64,000 nucleotides of DNA from Wuchereria bancrofti (taxonomy: Eukaryota; Nematoda; Chromadorea; Rhabditida; Onchocercidae): NCBI GenBank assembly GCA_005281725.1, contig SSBO01000012.1, positions 3,606,102 to 3,670,101 of the forward strand, given 5' to 3'. Shown piece after piece: positions 1-13,200 of the stretch. The notes under the pieces are model-generated. The model had not been told where the DNA came from. It did not search any database and worked only from the letters and a program-made list of their open reading frames with translations. Within the stretch, counting starts at the first letter, position 1, and each line of letters opens with the position of its first letter. The translations under genes were made by a program, and so were the position numbers.

Positions 1-300
1 GTAATAGCGAAATCAGTTCCAGCAGGGATCAGGTCCTGCAAATAACAATGGAAGAGTTTCGACATTTAGAATGAGAATGGTGTTGTCTTGGCCGACCTTG
101 TGGTATTCACTGGCGATGGCTATCGATAAAGTGAATAAAGAGAGCACATGATGAGAAGGTTATTGCGTTACAAGAAATTTGCAAGTGCTGAGGTAACAGC
201 AGATGTATCAGGAGGAGAGCTAAATAAGATAGCCAGGAGATTTGCTGCATAAGATTTGCTTCATAGAAGAGCGCAACTGACTACGATTAGCAAAAACAAC
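1..300. other. Slightly GC-richer segment with broken reading frames
   Basis: The first ~300 bases are less AT-rich than the next 9 kb and contain short coding-like runs on both strands that are repeatedly interrupted by stops. On the minus strand one run reads LQDLIPAGTDFAI at the window edge. I do not recognise the source. It could be the end of a gene or a decayed pseudogene reaching in from the left, or chance. Confidence 0.15.
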
Positions 301-612
301 GAATTATTTGTTACAGTTATTTGGTGCCTAACTTAAATGTACTATGTTTCTCACCACAATTTCACAATCACAACTATCTTACAGGCATGCCATTTTTTTC
401 TCTTTGATTCATGTGTCGCCATTCATCTCAATGCGCATTTTCTTCAATAACATCAGTAATTTCTTCCTTTTCATTGTTCTGTCGACCCACTCTATAATCT
501 TTCTATAAGTGTTGCAAATAACCATGAACTTTGAAATATTTTAAATGGTACTGTTGTAGAGAAAAAAATTATGATCATTACAATATTGTATAGCAGGTGT
601 CTTTTCCAACAT

Positions 613-655
613 GAATTTTACGAATTCATGAATTTACGAATTTGCGAATTCATAT
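613..655. repeat. Short degenerate tandem repeat with GAATTC palindromes
   Basis: The words ACGAATT and GAATTCAT recur three to four times in about 40 bases, giving an imperfect tandem or palindromic cluster. No function is evident. Confidence 0.4.
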
Positions 656-3600
656 ATTCATAGAAGTCGAATAATACTCTTTTATATATCGGGAAATATT
701 TATTAACTTAACGGGTAACTTAACGGGGCTGATGAATTTATTCCATATGAAAGTGACAAAGTTTCTGTATTCTGCTCAACATTGAGCAGAACACAGAAAT
801 GATTTTTGGGAATGTCAAACATAACCAGCAATAACGAAAAATGACCGTCAGTTGATACCCTAATTTTTGACGGTATCATGAACTTGTTACCGTCTTGATT
901 TAACATTTCAAATCTCTTTCTGTATTAGAACGATTGGTTTTCCTTTTACTAATCTCATATATTCGCTTGGATATCATACACTATCATATCGACAACCATA
1001 AAATAAGTGGATTAAATCAATTTATCGTACAGGCTGTTTAATTATGCAATTAAATATAAATTACATTTTAACGATATGATGCAAGGTGTCATTAAGACGA
1101 TAACTACTCACTAAGTTATGCTATTATACAGTGCTATTATTTAGTTAAAAATGCATTTTATATGCACTCATTCAAATATTTCAAGAATTCAAACCATTAA
1201 TTTAAATTTTATACAATTTGCAAATAACTTATTTATATCTTTATCACTTCTGTATTTCTTCTTCCACGGAATTGAACTTGAATGAGTACGCTTGATTTCA
1301 TTTAAGTGCCATCTTTTTTGGATCGTGTAATGGGACCTTATATGTCGAGAAAAAATTTAGCTTAAATTATTTCGGATATAATTTTATGGGAATAAGTGTC
1401 ATACAATTGTCAGAATTATTATATTGAATTACTGGATGTAATATTGATTTAATATGATGGTCAAAAAGTGGTTGGCGTAGTTCAATTCATTTTAATTCAG
1501 ACTAGAAATATCATGTTATCAGCTTGATTTTTTCCATGGACCATCTCATTATCTAATTAAATTCATCATTTCAATATCATAGCAGCATTTTTCTTTGCCC
1601 AACTCTGCCTAGTTTTTGATAGTAGTGTTCATTAAATAATAATGCTTTGAGTGGTATAAAATTCGAATAATATGAAGTATTCAAATTAGTTCATTAAAAT
1701 AGAAAATGAAAATAACAGAAAAGAGATGCAAAAATGTAGCTGTTAGTATTGTTAAAGCCAAATAAATCTGATTGATTCTGATCCAATATAATTTCTAGGT
1801 ACTGACATCGTAAAAAAAGAATTTTTATTTAATCGTGGATAATCAAATGTTGTATAAATTTGGGATGACCCAAATATTAATAAAAATTAGCTCTTTTTTC
1901 AAGATTCTCAAGCTGCTCAAAAATTAGGATCTATAACGGAATGCTAAGCAAAAAATTAGAAATGTGCTATATTTTATTCTTGAGAAAAATCTGGACATTC
2001 AATTAATGTATTTATCTGCCTTTTTTCCGGATGTGATGCGATGAATAACAATTATGACAATGACCTTTCAATACCATTGCTTAAAAGGGAATAATTCACG
2101 TGAGGTTTTAACAGAACGACAGGATATCTGATAATTAGGAAAGTTTGGTATGTAACTCAGGCACAACAATGGGATAGGACAATAACTGTTATTCGAACAA
2201 ACATGATTTATCTGGGGAAACTGGATGCATATCTTGTATTTTTCAAATTAGCTTTCGCATTTTAGAAACGGGCGAAAGGTCAAAAATAGATGTTTGATAG
2301 ATAATATGAAGAGCAAAAATACTACATATTGTCGTTCAGACCAAATGTCACTGGACGAGAAAAGAGAAACAATGTTTTTTCAACCACACAGTGATTAATA
2401 TATGCATGCGGAATTATTCGTTGAGGCTAACTAATCTCTATTAAGTTATAAACGTGTTGGTGACTGCATATGAGTAGGGGATGTTTCCTATCTTATTTTG
2501 GTACCTGTCGATTTCATGATATCGTTTGAAGTGAAAAGTGAATGTATGAATTGTTTTCAAATTTTTTACCACTAATCCGGTGTATAAATTTGCTGGGAAT
2601 ATTTTGAGGTGTTTTGAAAACATCCCAAGTTAAGATCTAGAAATTTCAAAGACGAGAGCTAAAAGAGGATGATGGGAAGGTGTAGGAGCTTATCACTTCA
2701 AAAATTTGTTAAATTTTCGGGAATGTTTGAGTTCAAATTTTAATCGAATGGATTGCTTGCACTAAGTGGTGGTACAGCATGGTAAATCATTCGTTGCAAA
2801 CTGGCAATGATTCACTCATTATATTAATCTTAATGATTTATACATCCGATAGAATTGTGACAGTTTTCTTAAGGAGAACCCATCTAGGCAATCGTGACAT
2901 TAGCGCAATACTTCACTTTGCCTGCCTGCCATTCTTAACTACTATCCCTTATCCCCTCTCCTGCACATCATTCCCTCCTTTCTGTCTCTTCTTCCTATTC
3001 ATCACTCATCCCATCACTTTCCACTATCATTCACTATGTTAATATGCAAATCAAATCTTCCTAAAATTGCATTTCAAATAAAAAAATTACTTGTTAATTC
3101 AATAATAGTAGAAGTGCAAATGCCATCGTCACGATAATTGCACTTATCTTTTTTTCTTTCTTTTTTATAAACTGTATATAAAACGTCTGAATCTTAAATC
3201 TCTGTTTTGCTATGGTTTTCTTTAGAAATATTTCTGAAACAGAAACTTCTGCATTGGATCAATATTGTTTATCTGTTTGCGTTTATAGATTCCGTGATGA
3301 ACTCGTTTTCATTAAAAATATTCCCATTCAGTATGTCAGTATAGCTAACTTTTAGCTCCTAACTTAGTTTAACAAAACTTTAAAGTGATAAATTTCATTA
3401 GAAATTACTACAAAGGCAAGTCTGACGAAAAAGATTTCAGTGATTATTTCAGATTCTATTACAATCCATAACTCTTTTTGTTTCTTTTTTCATTAATCTC
3501 AATAATTTTCATTAATTGCAGTGCTTATGGTTTTCTGATTTAAAATAATTAGTATATTTGCACTGCAATAAATAAGACAGTGTAAACGGCCAGAAGAATC

Positions 3601-4409
3601 TCATACAAATAACTTTGCTCTAATCCATCTCATCCACACTCTTGTTCAAATTATGCATTTGAAGTTATCGGTTTTTTAGTATTAATGTGTCCAAAATAAT
3701 TTAGCTGATGGTAAAATTTAGAGAGCAAGATAAGGTTATTACATTTTCACCTTATTTTTCTTAAACAATTTCTTTCACTTTGTAACTGTAATTTTTGTAA
3801 CTGTTCGAAATTCTTGACCAAAGTCATAGATTTTTCAGTATGTCCATCTCTTTTTGTTTCTTTTAGACTGATGTAGCGTTTTTTTTTAGCATTTTTAGAA
3901 CATATATCACCGAAAACCTACACTCCCTATTTTCAAATTTATTCATTCAATTTATTCATTTTTCCATTTTCCGACAATGACTCCTGGAACATTTTTTATT
4001 CATATATTTCAAGCGATTCTTAAGCTATAGTTATCTTGTAGTTTGTTCAGCAAACAATGATCATATACAATGATTAGGCCAATATTAAGATTGGCCAGTA
4101 TTTATAATGCATTAAGATTTAATTTCCGAATAGATTCAGGAAGACGCAAGAAACTGCAGGCTAAAATCCCATGGGGAATTTTCTCTTATGCTGTTGTGTG
4201 AACTAGTCTGGCACTGCCAACAATAACTCAATCATACGATTTACTCTTTTGGTTGATAATGATTTCACCGATAATCTTTTGTTTCCTTCCTGAAAACTGC
4301 AAAGTCCTTTTGCAGTACCCAAAGTGATCACAGTAGAAAGCAAAAAGAAATTGGAATATTTCTGTTTAGAAGTGACTGATGCAACATGGTGGTATAGCAA
4401 AATTATAAT

Positions 4410-4455
4410 AATAATGTTGGTGATGACAATGATGGTGATGGTGATAGTAAGATGA
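4410..4455. repeat. Imperfect (GAT/GGT)n trinucleotide repeat
   Basis: ATGATGG, TGATGG and TGATAG units follow one another with substitutions. It is a simple-sequence repeat in intergenic DNA. Confidence 0.5.
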
Positions 4456-7400
4456 TGGAATGTAAGTGCCGACGATCAGATGAATATCAAAAACTCAGTG
4501 CCTAAAGATTGAAACAATTTCTAAACTTTTACTCGAAGCATCTAATAAGTTGAATAGACGCTATAATCGCTTCGTTTCTTGCGTTGTTCTTTTCTGTCAT
4601 TCGCATTAATTCTTTTTGTCAAATAATCTTTTTTTTCGAGTTAAAACGTTTTAAAGCTCAAGAACAAAATATCCAATAAATATGTCATATAATTAATACT
4701 TATGATGATTATAAACAATAATTATATGACTAATAATTACAATTATGATCTGTGACTTTTTTGATGGAATTGTAACAGATGAGGAAATCGATGGTAATGA
4801 AATATGCCATCAACTGAGCTGCTTTGGAAAGAAAGAAATTGAGGTGACCTGTTTTATCTTTGATTGTTACTGAGTTACCTACTATCCCAAAATGATTTAA
4901 AATGTTAAAGCAGCTTTAATTAAAAAAAAACTATCTTTTCAATCCGTAATTAAGAAATCATAAAAATTTGTCTATAGCTTTTTAAAATTTCAGTTTTTGA
5001 TTCAAAATGAAATTCAATTAACTTTTTTCCCCAATACATCATGGAGTAACAGTTACATGAACAAATCCACCCATAATAACAGCTGTTTTGTAGTGAAATA
5101 GGACAACTAATCGAATAGATGGGACATCTCTTGAAATTGGCGTCACTTTCCGTCCCTCAGCATTTCTCAATATTGTTTTCTCTAAAACCTGTCCTTTCTT
5201 CCTTTAAACTTATCTCTACCTTCATCTGATCTTCTATTTTTATTCCAGGAAGATTACACTATTCCTATTGCAGTCCACATTTTACATGCTTTTGCCGTTG
5301 TTTCAGCCTATTTAACCATCCATTATGCAAATTATTGCTCATTGTTTCTGTTCCTACTGTTACTCATAATAGATCAGACTCTGCTTATAACAAACATTAG
5401 TCCTTCGGTGTCACACTAACCCTTAAAACATGAACCGCCCTATTTCACTTAATTTAAAAGTTCCAAAGGATAAAGTCCGTACCTTCTACCTTCTCCTCTC
5501 CCTACGAAGAAAGCAACATGTATGAATTCTGTTGATTATTGTTTCCTGTAAAATACTTTCATTGTCTTTCCTCTCTCATTCTCCCCCTGTCATCCTCCCC
5601 TTAAACTTTTAAATTCTTCTGCTTAAAACAGATTTGGATAAGAATTGCTCGGGCTTCAAATTTTGAAAGTGATCTTGCTTCGGAAGATAACTGTCATCAA
5701 ACGTTATTGCTTGTATATGTCAGTGTATCTGTCTGTATATATCTGTTGTTTCTTATCTAATTGTTGTTCGTGCCAAACATTCCGCACTCAAACAGCGTAC
5801 GTAAGATTGGTAGTCATGCATAAATGCGATCGCCGTCGTTATTACTTCTGGTTGGGTGTCATTGAGAAACATTCCTTTAAAAATGCACTGCTAATAAGAA
5901 GTTACTGTTGATACTTGTTGTTAATATTACCACTCAGAACTGTCACCGATTTCTTTACAACCACACTTCTTACAAACCACTTTCGTTAACGGTCTCCCAT
6001 TCTTGTCATTTTATGCGTCTAATCGTTTTATTTAAAAATTTTATCATTTAGAGAGAATAAAGCTAGTAAATACTAACAATATCAGCGCTAAAAATGAAAT
6101 TAACATCATAGAAGAAATTCGTGTTAAAGGAACCCATACAACTGCAATATTTGAACCACATAAATTCTCTATTAATTGATTGAATTTCAATGAAAGACAA
6201 TGCTTCTGTCCTTGTGATTGCATACACATGTTTCACTGCCGCATACGGAAAATCATTTTGAGCACTTTGTTCAGGTTTTTCATTTTTTGCTATATTTTCT
6301 CAGAAAAATGTTTTTGTAGGACGAGGAAAGGTGAAACAGTAAGTTGATGGTGAAGGACTGAAGAACCGGATAATCTTAGTTTTGTGGGCATGTGTGAATT
6401 GCTTGTATTTTGTTGACTGAGAACAATTTTCTAGGTCAAAATAATCTGGTTGTTTTGTTAATGATGTTAGAGATAATGTAAACGAGATATTTCTATTTTC
6501 TGTCCTATCTTTCTTAACATTTTCACTGGATTTATTTTCACTTGAAAAATGATCAGTTCCGAGTTAAAGGCTTTCATCTCCTATTACTATCAAAGATGAA
6601 CTAGATTATCCGGAAGACAACTTACAAAAGTCTGCACGATTTAACTTATCAACTGAGGGTTGAAAATACAAAAACTTTGCAACTTAAAGAAGTTCGGACA
6701 AAGTCATAGCTTTATGCTTATTTTTAATTTCTAATTATTTTGACAATCGATTACTGGAAAATAAATCACTTCAAATAAATTGTCTTCGACGATAGTACAA
6801 TTTAAATTTTTCAAAAGTACACAGGATATCACTGCTTTGCGGGAATGTATACAATCTTCCTGAAAATTTGATTATGATTTGCCCGGATTTAATTACGAGA
6901 AATAGTTATTGGTTATACGGAATATGTTTCAGCAACTTTACTTAATATTGTGATAATCAAAATTTGAACACTATGCTTTAACATGTAGTATATCCCAAGT
7001 TTCGGTCAGCTGAAGTTTGAGAATCAATTTTTCTTTTTTGCTTTAGCAATTAAGAAAATCAAGAATCGCAAATTTTATAAATTCTTACGTTTCTGATTTC
7101 AGTGGAAATTAATAACTATATAAAAATGGTATTATCATTTTTGATTCGAACTCCTTAATTTATGATTAGAATATCCATTGCAATATCTAACTTAAATATT
7201 TCATATATTATTGCATAAAAGCTGAAGATCGATCGACAAACTTTTGCTTCTTCAGGATAAAAAAACTTTTTTAGAAACTTTCAGGTTCTTGCAGCATTTT
7301 TGAGACAGGTCATTAGCTTCTTTGAGGCACTTCCGTTTCCGGAAATCTATTTGTGTGTTATATGCCCTTTATTTATATAACGTTTACTTAGTTATATGCT

Positions 7401-10185
7401 TCCATTTAACTTATCTAAAACCGATTCTCACGTTACACACGTAAGGGAAGTTGCAATGATTGTTATGGATGCTTTTCAATTTAATCAAAATATTTGCATT
7501 AGGTGGTGTGGTGCTGCAAATTTTAAAATATTCACTCAATTAGTTTTCTATTTGCTGAACTCAATTAAAACGAACTTTTAAACAGTTTTGTTATAATTGT
7601 CATAATTAGCTCATTTACTTTTTTTTTCTTGTAGATCTAATTTTTATGCCATAGATTAAAAAAGAAGTTTCAACAAAATTGAGGTTTAGGACTTAATGTT
7701 GAAATGATTCTTGAAATGAATTTGATGGTGAAATTATTTCCATGTAATGACCGAAAGTCAAATTTACATAAAGCAATTTGTAATTTCATGGACGTATTGT
7801 GACGAGTCATGTTTGTCTAATTAATATCTTGCCTGAATAAATATTGCTTTATCCATGCATTTTTTGCTTAACTCAACTGAAACTTTATTTTGCTGATTTA
7901 AAAGGCAAATTATTTTAAAAATTAGATATGAATTTAGGTTAATTGCGAGAAGTTTAAGATGAATTAGTCTTTCCCAAGAAAATCGTAGTGGAAGGAGAAA
8001 GAAATGAATGAGTGTTGTTTTATCGTTTCAATGCAAGAATGAATGCACAAACAATATCATAGTTAATCTATGTCAGTTCATTGCTTTTATAATAATGATC
8101 GATTCAATATCGATCTGACCACAATGTTAATTAGTCAGGACATTAATAAATGCGTAAAAGTTTATTTTCTCTTTAATCCTTAGTAAGAGAGAAATGTAAA
8201 AATCCAAAAATTTATTTCCGGAATATCTAGAGGACATAATGCAGAATAAACAAAATGTAAGGCAATTTTGATAGCAAGGACTAGATAAGGTTAGGAATGA
8301 CGATTCGGATATATATGGATTGTGTATTGTTGTCGTTTGTCATGCTTTCTATGGACATCAAGGCCAACTTCATGTAATATACTGTTTTTTATCAGGGCAA
8401 ACGTTGCATATTTATGTGATTTTGATTTTAATTTTTCCTTCAAGAAGGGTACATTTTTAAAAAAATACGAATTTTTTAAAAAATCCAAAATGAAGAAAGT
8501 GATGGTGGCAAAAGTTTCCAACATTGCAAACATTATTAAATTTCGACCATTTTCAGAACTTCTTGATGTCGCAACGAACCATTTAAGTTGGAATGTAATT
8601 TTATTGCTTGCTTGAATTAAGTTCGTGTCAACTTATCTGAGACAAATCCAATATGTAGCAATTAACTTTCATTTGTTTTTAGATGATCATGTAATCATAT
8701 TTTCTTCTTTTAACTAAATAATCAGTTCCATTGTTTTGTCTTTCTAAAAAAGAAAAAATGGTTGTAGTTTTAAAAAAATTACAACAATTAAAATTTCCTG
8801 AATATTTTTTTTTTCTCTATTTCGTCAGAATATGTTTTTTTATATACCAGCACTCCAAAAGCATTAAATTACAATTTTCTGTTACATAAGTATTATCTGC
8901 ATTAGTATCTAGATTTTTCATCTTATTAGCTAAGACTTTCGCTTTAAAATCCAAACCTTCGACGAATACTTTACTGCTGAATACGATACAATTGGGATAC
9001 AGATCCAGCGAAATTATTTCCTTTCGCAAGATTCCTGAAAATGAATTTCAGTACTTTTGCAGTGTATTTCAAGGAATCTTTAATGAGATTAAACTAGTTA
9101 TTATGAAAAGTAATACGTTGAATCGGAAACAGTTTAGATATGGTAACAACAATTGCTACTTGTCGCACTTCAAGATTTGCATAGTGAAACTATTGACAGA
9201 TACGGTTCAATAACCCTATTGTTTATCAAAGAATGTGTCTCGTCGAAACAGATGAAGGAATGAACGCTGCTTGAATTAAGAACAACAGATGTATCAATGT
9301 TATCCATTATTCAATTTTACCTTTTCAATTATTTTATTTAGCATGCCATATGGGGCGTAATGCAAATAGGAAAATGGGTATTTGAAAAATTAATTCATTT
9401 TATATAAAAGGGAAATTTTGAAAAATACTTCAGCGCTAAAATGTTTCATGAATAGAAATTTTATACTGTGAATGTTTTTTTCCTTTTTTTTTTAAATAAT
9501 TTGAAAATTCTTTGTCACTTCCAAATAAATTCACTTTAATCTCTTTTTTTTCGGTCCACTAATTGTGCAATTCTTACTAATTCTTATGTTACAACACATC
9601 TGTTGTTCAGAGATCGGAATCATAGATTGTTCACACACAAAAAAAAAGTTATGGAAAAGAAACGTGCTACTACCCGACTGATGCGACCACTTGATACTTC
9701 ATGATTTATGCTGTCCTATATTGTTTTTTTCTTTTAAAACAAATTTTCCCTAATTCTAGTAATAGTTCTATGATAAATAATGACCATTAATGTTGTTGCT
9801 TAATAATGAGGATGAATTATAATTCAACTAGCCAGTGTATGGTGAAATTAATAACTTCGAGTTAAACTGAAAAAAGAAATTAAAGCTACTGATTTGATGA
9901 TGTCTTCAAAAATTTTTTCTCCTTATAAAATAAATGCCAGAATAAATCTTATTGCTAAAAATGAGTTCATGGAAGACCTTCTTGCACAATTACTGTCTTC
10001 CGATGTACGTTTGACCTTCCCCCATGTTCTTTCCATGTTTTCTTTCGTATCACAGCAAATGTCATCCAGTCATTCACTTCATCGTCAATATATGCAGATC
10101 TATTTCTCGTCCTCCTTTTTCCCTCCGTCTTCCATCTCTAAAAGAGGGAAAAATAATTTGTCTCCAGTTAATTTTATTTATTAAT

Positions 10186-10208
10186 TCACTTTCATTTCAG
10201 AATTAAAC
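10186..10208 (+). other. Candidate spliced-leader trans-splice acceptor / 5' UTR of the Skeletor-like gene
   Basis: A pyrimidine-rich acceptor ending TTCATTTCAG (AG at 10199-10200) lies only eight bases before the ATG at 10209. An acceptor so close to the first ATG, with no obvious upstream coding exon, is the usual picture for nematode SL trans-splicing, although an upstream non-coding exon would look the same. Confidence 0.45.
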
Positions 10209-13200
10209 ATGATACCAAGTTTTCGCTCTTATTTATTTGTTTGGTTCCTAACAATTTTATCAGGTATTTTAAGCATTTTGTAATTTTTTTAAAAGTTATA
10301 AGACACCTCTAGCTGCTTTTTTATTTAAAAAAAAATGAACAAATTAGCTTTAGAAATATTATCAGTTGAGGACACTTGCAAAAACAAGTTCATTTCAGGT
10401 GCAGATGCTGATTCCAACTTAACAATTAATTCCTACGACCCTGAATATGGGGTATATATTGGTGAATTACCTGATCCATCAGATGCAGATATTAAAGGAC
10501 GAGTTTATATTGTAAATGAAACAACTTTGCAAATCATAAACTTTACTTATAATGGAAAAGCACCAGGTGAGCTGAATTTTAATGTATACTTTAAATTTGC
10601 TACCACTTTAGAACTCTATCTCCACTTTGCAATTTGTCTTTGTCCATTCAGAAATTTTTGAAAACTGATCGAGTTCTGAAAAATAGAGTAAGTTTCCATT
10701 AATACTTCTCATTATCTTTTGGCTTTACTACTTTCAATTATGTAAATATATTTGTATAGAAGCATGTAACTTGAAATTAAAAGCGAAAAAATACATAAAC
10801 GAGATGAATTAAATGGATGATTTCACGCGTTTAAATAAGTGAATGATCTGTGATGGTTGAGAAAGAAAATGATATTATGTTAACCTCCTGCGACGCAGAT
10901 ATATAAGCTCATTTTAATTTTTATGTAAAACTATCGAGTTTAATTTTAGAATTTACAATTCGGAAGTTCAATTCTGTATTCCTCTTATCGTGCTTATATT
11001 CATTACTAAATTGCATAATAATTTTGATTGCCATGTTAATTGCATACTAATCGTATCACTGTTATGCAGCTAATGTTGATATATGTAGTTTTGAAATGCT
11101 TTAAAAACTACTTCAGTAAACAAAATACAGAGATTGTTCCTAGGATTTTAAATCCTAACAAAATTTCTGGATTCACAAATATAAAAGTGTTTCGACATAG
11201 TAGCTTGACACCAATTGATCACAACCTCTTTAAAAAGCGCCTTTTTAGAATTTATTCAATATTTGAGTTTAAAATGAACTGTTTCTTACCTGAAGGAACT
11301 AAAAATTTTGAGCTTTCTTTTGGAATTTAAATTCTCTTAGATTTAAAAAGCGATCAATTTTGAAAATACATAAATTGTACTGCTCTCATGCACCATAGTA
11401 ATCTTTAGTTTTTATACAAAGAATAATGTCGTTTTTGTATTTATCATTTAGTTATTATTCTCGACCAAATATTTACTATCGATGTGCTCAATTAAGAAAA
11501 AAAAGTAAGAAATGACCTACTGTCTTTATTTTATTACTATGGTTATTCCCATTCTTTATCACACAATATAGTAAACACGATTAATAAGATATACAATATG
11601 CCTTCATAAAAATCCCTTTTTCCTCCTTCGCTTCAAGTTTGGCTTGAATGGAGTGCAGTGGCAGGTGAGAGATCGAAAAGCTTGCAAGATTTTGTCGGTT
11701 AAGAGCATTAAACACCTCTATTCTACTTTATGTTCATGATTTTAGCTTAATGCCTAATTTTTTACCTTCTGTTCTCTTCTTTTTTGATCTCTCATTTCCT
11801 TGTCTAAATTATTCATATATTCCCACTCAGATGATCTTTTTACAGTCGCAGTTACTACTAAGACTTGAAACAGATGAGGTGCCAGAAGTTGTGAATTAGT
11901 TTCGTCTGATAGGGACAATTAAATTTGCTATTTTCTCAGTGACAAGCATGTGTTTTGCGGCTCTCTTTTGTAATGCAATCAATAATCAGTTGAAATATTT
12001 TGCGAAATTATCATCAAAACTCTACTTAAATGATTTAGTAGCATCAAAAATAACGGAGCGGTTTTCTAACAGATTCTGAAGAAATTTTTGCACTTGCTAA
12101 ATCTTAGTGATCAGCGGCTTTAATATTAATTGCTAGTCTTTCAGCATCTGTAGTGTATAAAAAATGCATTCATTCATTTCCACTTCCATTTATTCATTCA
12201 TTTCTGTATCTGCTTTTCGAGAAAGAATGTTTATTGGGGATTTTAAAATTAAAATTATTAGGGGTTTTAAAACAAAGATATACTAATTATGAGTTCCATA
12301 TAATCCTGGTTGTTAATAATTTCAGACTTATACTTCTGGCTGGATCGAAATAACGCACCATCTATTGAAGGTCTTAAGATCCCATCATTTGAATTTGGGC
12401 ATGTTTATTTTTATGATCTAAATTTGTCAAAATATGAATAAATTCAGCAAAAATTTTATTTTAAAATTGGAAAATTTGAACAAACTACCTTTTTTACTCG
12501 GAGTGGAAATTACTTAGTTATAGAATTGCTCCAATTGGCCCGTACAAGAATGCAGAACGAGTTGTGCTGGTATTACCCGGACTTCACAAAATTAGCTCAT
12601 TCAAAAGTTTCTCTCTATTTTGCTTCAAATTCGAGGTAATTAGTTTATAAGCAAATTAGTTTCAAGGAAATTTTTCAGTCCAGAAATTCAGAAAATAAGA
12701 TGACGGTAATTGCTATATTTTGAATTCCGAAAGAAAATTACTTTTAAGGAGAACTGTAAAAAGTGGAATATAAATCTTTTGATGGTGATTATTTTTGCTT
12801 TGGAAGACCTTTGATAAATTTCAGCATAACTTCGGTACAATTCCAATTCCGGATACTGTGATCATTCCGAAACCACAATTTCTGGCTACCGAATTGCGTG
12901 GTAGCCGATATAGTGTTGGCTCAGGGCCTATTTTGATAATTGACAGAAGGACAATTAAGATTTTCGGATTCACATTTGATGGTGATAAAGCACCAGGTCA
13001 GACTTTCAATCAAATTTTACCAGTTCTAATGATCTTAAACTTTCTGATCTAAACGTTAATTCGCTTCTAGATGGCTACTTTTTTGTTGGTCGAGGACCAA
13101 ATGTTGCACATGATTCTGGGGTCAAAGTATTGATACGTGGAAGGGATACTGCGGGAATGTAAGTATATGTATGATAATTTTACTAATAAAATAAATTAAA

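Larger units (their letters stand above)
301..10190. other. Intergenic, no supported gene
   Basis: This stretch of about 9.9 kb is AT-rich and full of homopolymer runs. Open frames are all under 100 codons, have no recognisable domain, and are not linked by phase-compatible splice sites. I see a small cluster of GAATTC-containing repeats near 613-655, a GAT/GGT-rich trinucleotide patch near 4410-4455, and nothing else I can interpret. Confidence 0.6.

Noticed and set aside
8291..8615. Overlapping open frames on both strands (80 and 97 codons)
   Set aside because: Open because of A/T runs; peptides are low complexity (KSKSHKY, FFKNV) with no splice or domain support.
9894..10206. 96-codon plus-strand frame just upstream of the Skeletor-like gene
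   Set aside because: It overlaps the T-rich acceptor of the real first exon and is in no compatible phase; it shows no signal or domain.
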